Source of the DNA: JACCVG01 sp963790245
GTDB lineage: Bacteria > Actinomycetota > Thermoleophilia > Solirubrobacterales > Thermoleophilaceae
DNA length: 64,000 nucleotides
Assembly (NCBI GenBank): GCA_963790245.1
Contig: CAWBNP010000002.1
Span: forward strand, 930,001-994,000
Direction of reading: 5' to 3'
The position numbers and the translations under genes were made by a program. The notes beneath the pieces were generated by a model. That model saw nothing but the letters and a program-made list of their open reading frames with translations, searched no databases and was not told the origin of the DNA. Position 1 is the first letter of the stretch; each line of letters begins with the position of its first letter. Below are positions 60,048 to 64,000 of this stretch, piece after piece.

Positions 60048-60449
60048 CTACTTTGATAGGCCCGTGGCTTCGAGCGCTTCGGCCCTTTCACGGAACCACT
60101 GGTACCGGACGATCTTGCCGTTTCGCAGAGTGAGCGTGGAGGAAAACTTGGTCTCCATCGCAACGCCGCTGCCGGCTCCTTTGCCCGTCCAGCGTCCGGA
60201 AACGACGACGAAGTCATCTCGCGGCTCCACGACCTCGTCAACGTCAACCCGGAGGTCCCCGAAGATTGCCCGCATCTGACCGAGCGCGTCTCGGAACTCG
60301 CCGGTCCCGCGTCTCGTCCCGGGTTCGACCGCGTACGGCGGGTTCACCCACTCGACGTCTTCATCGAGGAACACGCTGAACGAGTCAAAGTCGCCGCGCG
60401 CGAGGGCGCCGAAAGCTTCCCGTGCGATCGCTACGTTCTCCTGACTCAT
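60048..60449 (-). CDS. SnoaL-like / NTF2-fold protein
   Basis: 133 residues from ATG 60449. The NTF2 fold is recognisable from IAREAFGALARGDFDSFSVFLDEDVEW, RGTGEFRDALGQMRAIFGDLRVDVDEV, FVVVSGRWTGKGAGSGV and the closing LTLRNGKIVRYQWFRERAEALE. The family includes polyketide cyclases and uncharacterised small-molecule-binding proteins. A TACTGC element is 7 bases before the start. Confidence 0.85.
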   Translation of the reverse strand: MSQENVAIAREAFGALARGDFDSFSVFLDEDVEWVNPPYAVEPGTRRGTGEFRDALGQMRAIFGDLRVDVDEVVEPRDDFVVVSGRWTGKGAGSGVAMETKFSSTLTLRNGKIVRYQWFRERAEALEATGLSK

Positions 60450-60602
60450 CGTCCGCGCAGTATCGCGCCTCGCAGCGCGCTCGATCCGGCAGGGAATGGA
60501 GCGCCTCGAAAACCTGGCCCCCGGGCTCCGCGAGCACCTCGGCAGCGCGGGCTGGGCGCATGGGCTCGAGAAGCGCTTTGGCTTTGATCCCGCGTGCACA
60601 CT

Positions 60603-61142
60603 TCACATGGGGTAGTCGAGGCCGTGCTCCTCGCACAGCTGCGAGATGCTTTCCGGTTTGAACTCCAGCCCGTAGCGGGTTCCCAACTCATCCAGCTGGG
60701 CCGGGTCGAAGTTCGGAGCTTCCATCATCGCTGTGAGGTCATCGAAGAAATGCTCGAAGCCTCCCGGGGAAATGATCTCGAGTATCCGACAGGGCTCGTC
60801 GCCGGCGTTCCAGAAGGTGTGCCACTGGTCGCGAGGCTTGAATGCCAGGTCTCCTGCCTCCGCGATGACGACTTCATCACCGAGGAGCGCACCCATCCGG
60901 CCCTCGAGAACGAAGCTGTACTCGTCCTCGCGGGTGTGCTTGTGGACTGGAGCCGCCAGGCGTCGAGGCGGCATCGGATGCTCGACCAGCGAGAACCCCC
61001 CACCGGTCTCTTCTGTCCACGCTAGGAACCGGGCCCCGATCGAGCCCAGGTCGACAGCCTTGCCATCGTCGGGTCCGATGATTCGCGGGCCTTGCGAGGC
61101 ATCGAATCGCCTGAGGCCGTTGCTCTGAGAGGCCGCTTCCAT
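60603..61142 (-). CDS. Cupin domain protein, divergent from a TetR gene
   Basis: 179 residues from ATG 61142 after a GGGGGAAG ribosome site. Motif 1 is APVHKHTREDEYSFVLEGRMGAL and motif 2 EAGDLAFKPRDQWHTFWNAG. The C-terminal helix (ELGTRYGLEFKPESISQLCEEHGL) is shared with quercetin dioxygenase-like cupins. It is transcribed away from a TetR gene across an 84-base gap with a perfect palindrome, so its expression is probably repressed by that regulator. Confidence 0.85.
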   Translation of the reverse strand: MEAASQSNGLRRFDASQGPRIIGPDDGKAVDLGSIGARFLAWTEETGGGFSLVEHPMPPRRLAAPVHKHTREDEYSFVLEGRMGALLGDEVVIAEAGDLAFKPRDQWHTFWNAGDEPCRILEIISPGGFEHFFDDLTAMMEAPNFDPAQLDELGTRYGLEFKPESISQLCEEHGLDYPM

Positions 61143-61162
61143 CTGTCTTCCCCCCTATTCGT

Positions 61163-61178
61163 TGAACGCCTACGTTCA
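61163..61178. promoter_or_regulatory. Palindromic operator TGAACG-N4-CGTTCA between cupin and TetR genes
   Basis: TGAACG (61163-61168) and CGTTCA (61173-61178) form a perfect inverted repeat with a 4-base spacer in the 84-base divergent region. Size and position are typical of a TetR-family operator controlling both genes. Confidence 0.65.
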
Positions 61179-61226
61179 CCGAAACTACCACAAACCGACC
61201 CGCCTGCCATTATTGGATGCACAGCC

Positions 61227-61862
61227 ATGGATACTGAATACGTTGACATCAAACCCCGCAGATACAAGAAGAGTCGTCGCGCCGAGCAGGAGCGCCGGAC
61301 ACGAGAGCGGATCACCGAGGCGACCGTCCGGCTGCACGGCACCGTCGGTCCGGCCCGAACCACCGTCAGCGGTGTGGCCAAGGAGGCGGGCGTTCAACGC
61401 GCGACCGTCTATCGCCACTTTCCAGATGATGCCTCACTGTTCGCCGCATGCACTGCGCACTACTGGGGGACCAACCCGGTGCCGGACCCTGCGGCTTGGC
61501 GACTGATCTCTGATCCCGGGGAACGTCTGAGAGGCGCACTCACCCAGATGTATGCGTTTTTCAGCTCTAACGAGGACATGCTGGAGAGAACTAGCCGCGA
61601 TGCGCCTCTGGTCGAAGCGATGGCGGAACCGGTCGCGGAGTTCAGGGCCTATTTGAACTCGGTCGCAACCGTGATTTCTGCTGGTCGGCTGGAACGCGGT
61701 CGGGCGCGACGACGCGCGAAGGCCGCGATCGGGCATGCAGTCTCGTTCGCCACTTGGCAGTCGCTCGTGCGGGAGCAGCGCCTCGACGACTCCGAGGCGG
61801 TGGCGGTGATGGCGGCGATGGTCGAAGCCGCCGGGCGGGCGACCCCCAAGCGGGCTTCCTGA
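61227..61862 (+). CDS. TetR family transcriptional regulator
   Basis: 211 residues from ATG 61227. After a basic N-terminus (KPRRYKKSRRAEQERRTRER) comes the TetR helix-turn-helix: ITEATVRLHGTVGPARTTVSGVAKEAGVQRATVYRHFPDDASLFAACTAHY. The ligand domain is helical with no clear identity. Divergent from the cupin gene; the palindrome at 61163-61178 is its likely target. Confidence 0.9.
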   Translation: MDTEYVDIKPRRYKKSRRAEQERRTRERITEATVRLHGTVGPARTTVSGVAKEAGVQRATVYRHFPDDASLFAACTAHYWGTNPVPDPAAWRLISDPGERLRGALTQMYAFFSSNEDMLERTSRDAPLVEAMAEPVAEFRAYLNSVATVISAGRLERGRARRRAKAAIGHAVSFATWQSLVREQRLDDSEAVAVMAAMVEAAGRATPKRAS

Positions 61863-61965
61863 CGGCCGAGATCCCATGTGTCGCTGCTCTCATATGCACC
61901 GGACAGTCGATGGCGGGGACTCGGCCGCTTCGGGTCGACGCGTCATCGAGGTTGTGAAGTGAACA

Positions 61966-62424
61966 TCAGCGGTTCCGGTCGGCAAGCTCCGGCGGGAGGA
62001 CTTTGAGTCCGTCGGGATAGAGCTCGGCGAGTTGCTCCGCGGTCATCTCGAGGGTGTTCGCGATCTCGGGGGGAGCACCGACCACCAGCCACAGTGCGTC
62101 TGAATCGGTGTCGTTGAAGAGCTGGCGGACGGTCGAAGGTTCGATCAGCAACGAGTCGAGCGGCTCGATCGCCAGCGGATCACCATCTCCGATCCGGATC
62201 CTCCCCTGCCCCTCGAGCAGGACATACAGCTCCTCCTGCGCCCGATGGCAGTGCTTCGTCGACGCCTGGCCCGGTCGAAGGCGCCACATCCGGGCTCGAA
62301 GCGCCTTTCCCCCCATCTGCTCGGCGAGATCGGTGTTGAGGACCTTCATCTGGTTCGACTTCCGCCAGTGCGCATCGGCGGCCCTCAACAGGGTTGGGGA
62401 ATCTTCGGTCGGATCGATTGGCAT
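61966..62424 (-). CDS. Cupin domain protein, divergent from a second TetR gene
   Basis: 152 residues from ATG 62424 (GTG 62427 directly before it). Motif 1 is ASTKHCHRAQEELYVLLEGQGRIRIG and motif 2 IEPLDSLLIEPSTVRQLFND. It contains an acidic C-terminal helix (MTAEQLAELYPDG). A second cupin-TetR divergent pair within 1.5 kb of the first suggests related regulatory logic, but the proteins are not close paralogues. Confidence 0.85.
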   Translation of the reverse strand: MPIDPTEDSPTLLRAADAHWRKSNQMKVLNTDLAEQMGGKALRARMWRLRPGQASTKHCHRAQEELYVLLEGQGRIRIGDGDPLAIEPLDSLLIEPSTVRQLFNDTDSDALWLVVGAPPEIANTLEMTAEQLAELYPDGLKVLPPELADRNR

Positions 62425-62465
62425 CACCTAACCCCTTGGTCAGATTCGGAGGGCGAAACTATGAC

Positions 62466-62487
62466 ATAGAACGAACGATCGTGCTAT
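62466..62487. promoter_or_regulatory. 22-base palindromic operator overlapping the second TetR gene's -10 box
   Basis: ATAG-A-ACGA (62466-62474) and TCGT-G-CTAT (62479-62487) are inverted repeats matching at 8 of 9 positions around ACGA. The right arm overlaps the -10 box TATAAG (62485-62490), which is 7 bases from ATG 62498. This is the arrangement of an autorepressing TetR operator. Confidence 0.7.
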
Positions 62488-62497
62488 AAGTTTGGGG

Positions 62498-63103
62498 ATG
62501 AGTGATCCAGCGCCCATCCCTGACCTACGAAGAGCGCGCGGCGATAAGACCCGGCAGGGGGTCCTCGACATCGCCGTGGACGTCGGATCGCGGGAAGGAC
62601 TCGAAGCGCTCACATTCGGCCGCCTGGCCTCCGACGCGGCGATTTCGAAGAGCGGCCTGTTTGCCCATTTCGGCAGCAAGGAGAACCTGCAGTTGGCGAC
62701 GATCGAGGCGGCGCGGGAGGTCTTCATCGCCGAGGTGGTCACCGCAGCTGCACACCTCGCGCCGGGACTGCCTCGTCTACGGGCGACGCTCGATGCTTGG
62801 CTGTCCTACCTTCGTCGCGACGTCTTTCCCGGCGGGTGCTTCTTTCAAGCTGCTTCGCTCGAGTTCGATGGGCGGCCGGGCTCCGTCCAGGAGCGGGTGA
62901 TCGAAGTCATGCGCGAGTGGCTGGGACTGCTCGAGGCACTGGGACAGGAGGCCAACCCTGCAGCCATATCCGCCGAGCAGCTCGCCTTCGAGCTGAACGC
63001 GATCGGGATGGCCACAAACTGGCAGCGACAGCTGCTCGGAGACGATCGCGCCCTCGATCGAGCCGCCGAGGCTTTCGACCGCCTGATCGCGAGGTCACTA
63101 TGA
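62498..63103 (+). CDS. TetR family transcriptional regulator, operon with an MBL hydrolase
   Basis: 201 residues. The helix-turn-helix is VLDIAVDVGSREGLEALTFGRLASDAAISKSGLFAHFGSKENLQLATIEAA, and the C-terminal domain (LDAWLSYLRRDVFPGGCFFQAASLEFDGRPG) is the TetR_C_6-like type. It is coupled to the MBL lactonase-like gene by an ATGA overlap and is divergent from a cupin gene, so both are probable targets. Confidence 0.9.
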   Translation: MSDPAPIPDLRRARGDKTRQGVLDIAVDVGSREGLEALTFGRLASDAAISKSGLFAHFGSKENLQLATIEAAREVFIAEVVTAAAHLAPGLPRLRATLDAWLSYLRRDVFPGGCFFQAASLEFDGRPGSVQERVIEVMREWLGLLEALGQEANPAAISAEQLAFELNAIGMATNWQRQLLGDDRALDRAAEAFDRLIARSL

Positions 63104-63843
63104 GCACCGGCTTGAGCGTTGAAGCCTTCAACGTGGGATGGCTCAGCGGCCCCGCCGGAATCTGGCGCCGCGACGACGATCTCGACCGTCAGATCCGTTT
63201 TCCCATCCCGGCGTACGTGATCGAAACCGCCGAGGAGCGGGTCCTCGTCGACGCCGGGTTGCACCCCGCGGCGGTCGTCAACGCTGCGAATCGCTACGGC
63301 ACGGACAACTCGCTGAGCCTGTTTCAACTAGAGCTCGACGAGAGCGTCGGAGAGCAGATCGACCTGAGCACCATCACCAAAGTCGTGCTCACGCATCTCC
63401 ATTTCGATCACGCAGGGGGATTGGCGCTGCTCCCGGCTTCGGTTCCGATCGTCGTTCAGCGCCGCGAATGGGAGGCGGCCCATAACGGGCGTGCGGTCCA
63501 GAAGAACTTCTATCTACCGCTCGACTATTCGACCGTGAGCGAGCAGGTCGTACTGGTCGACGGCGACCACGATCTGCTCGGGGATGGATCTATCGAGCTG
63601 CTGCTAACGCCCGGCCATACGCCCGGTCACCAGTCGGTCCGTGTCGGCGAACGTCTGATCCTCGGTGCCGATGTCACGCACTTCGCGTCCGGCTTGGACG
63701 ATCACCGGTTCCCGGTCCTCGGTGACGACTTCGAGGCTCAGGCCGCATCCGCCACTCGCCTACGAGACTTTCGAGACGCCGGGGCTGTCGTCCTCCCGGG
63801 GCACGACCCGGCGGTCCTGAAGCCGGGACCGGTCACATGGTGA
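63100..63843 (+). CDS. MBL-fold hydrolase, N-acyl homoserine lactonase-like
   Basis: 247 residues. The metal motif is VVLTHLHFDHAGGLALLP, with further ligands in LLTPGHTPGHQSVRVG, the Asp of LILGADVTHF and a late His in VVLPGHDP. The N-terminus FNVGWLSGPAGIW and the AYVIETAEERVLVDAGLHP strand place it near AiiA/AttM lactonases. It may open lactone rings, but substrate assignment needs assay. Coupled to the TetR gene upstream. Confidence 0.85.
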   Translation: MSTGLSVEAFNVGWLSGPAGIWRRDDDLDRQIRFPIPAYVIETAEERVLVDAGLHPAAVVNAANRYGTDNSLSLFQLELDESVGEQIDLSTITKVVLTHLHFDHAGGLALLPASVPIVVQRREWEAAHNGRAVQKNFYLPLDYSTVSEQVVLVDGDHDLLGDGSIELLLTPGHTPGHQSVRVGERLILGADVTHFASGLDDHRFPVLGDDFEAQAASATRLRDFRDAGAVVLPGHDPAVLKPGPVTW

Positions 63844-64000
63844 CTGCCGTGGTGGCGGCTCTCGGCGGGACCGACCCCGCACGCTTACGACCACGTGGGA
63901 GTGACGCTCGGGTGGTCGAGCGGACTCGCCTGGCCGCGTAAACCGCGGCTCTGGACCACCCCGACATCAACAGCTTCCGAGGCCTATTGAGTCCTAGGCA
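63844..64000. other. Window end, no gene seen
   Basis: 157 bases after the MBL gene. A short frame from ATG 63838 overlaps the MBL stop but ends after about 34 codons without any recognisable feature. Confidence 0.4.

Noticed and set aside
1..64000. tRNA, rRNA, CRISPR arrays, insertion sequences or prophage genes
   Set aside because: I saw no cloverleaf with a conserved T-loop, no spaced direct-repeat array, and no transposase, integrase or phage structural gene.

Overview
This window is GC-rich, densely coded actinobacterial DNA with no rRNA, tRNA, CRISPR array, prophage or insertion sequence that I can recognise. The gene content (glutamine synthetase III, two Tat-dependent ferritin-like proteins, an Abi-alpha/DUF4393 protein, DUF6328, a class E sortase, collagen-like secreted proteins and many GTG/TTG starts) suggests a soil-type member of the Thermoleophilia/Solirubrobacterales. 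That placement is inference; the actinobacterial character is firmer.

Layout. 1-8 kb: end of a cell-wall amidase, YibE/F, an orphan ZnuA-like lipoprotein, ferredoxin/DUF6328/GNAT operon, a second GNAT, an SDR, MsrA and the first collagen-linker secreted protein. 8-13 kb: thioredoxin-fold pair, VOC/MmcQ pair, HddA-like sugar kinase, and an operon of voltage-gated ion channel, PAS protein and metallo-beta-lactamase (MBL) hydrolase. 13-21 kb: FKBP lipoprotein, esterase, rpiA, sterol desaturase-like protein, YqgE, DUF4393, acyl-CoA dehydrogenase, a secreted lysozyme-like protein, and a coiled-coil protein coupled to a class III nucleotide cyclase. 21-34 kb: ferritin-like tandem pair, cold-shock protein, typA, glnA type III, acyl-CoA oxidase, ceramidase-like enzyme, DEAD-box helicase, and the second collagen-linker protein. 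34-45 kb: an MMPL transporter fused to an HlyD-like adaptor, a PAP2-DAG kinase fusion, a frameshifted DUF421 gene, a large secreted M19-like hydrolase and a LOG protein. 45-55 kb: cupin, MFS transporter, DUF2254, and a complete branched-chain amino-acid ABC transporter (livHMGF plus convergent livK). 55-59 kb: a class E sortase facing a collagen-like, LAxTG-anchored surface protein whose C-terminal sorting signal is hidden by a one-base frameshift. 59-64 kb: small stress/cupin genes and two TetR regulators, each with a visible palindromic operator.

Three themes run through the window. First, many transcription units begin with a TANNNT box exactly 6-7 bases before the start codon, the signature of leaderless actinobacterial transcripts; it decides several start codons. 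Second, genes are often coupled by 4-base overlaps (ATGA, GTGA, TTGA and, in one case, CTGA), and at least two genes appear to start with CTG. Third, secreted and wall proteins are prominent: paired collagen-linker proteins, a sortase-substrate pair, an M19-like hydrolase, a ceramidase-like enzyme and Tat ferritin-like proteins.
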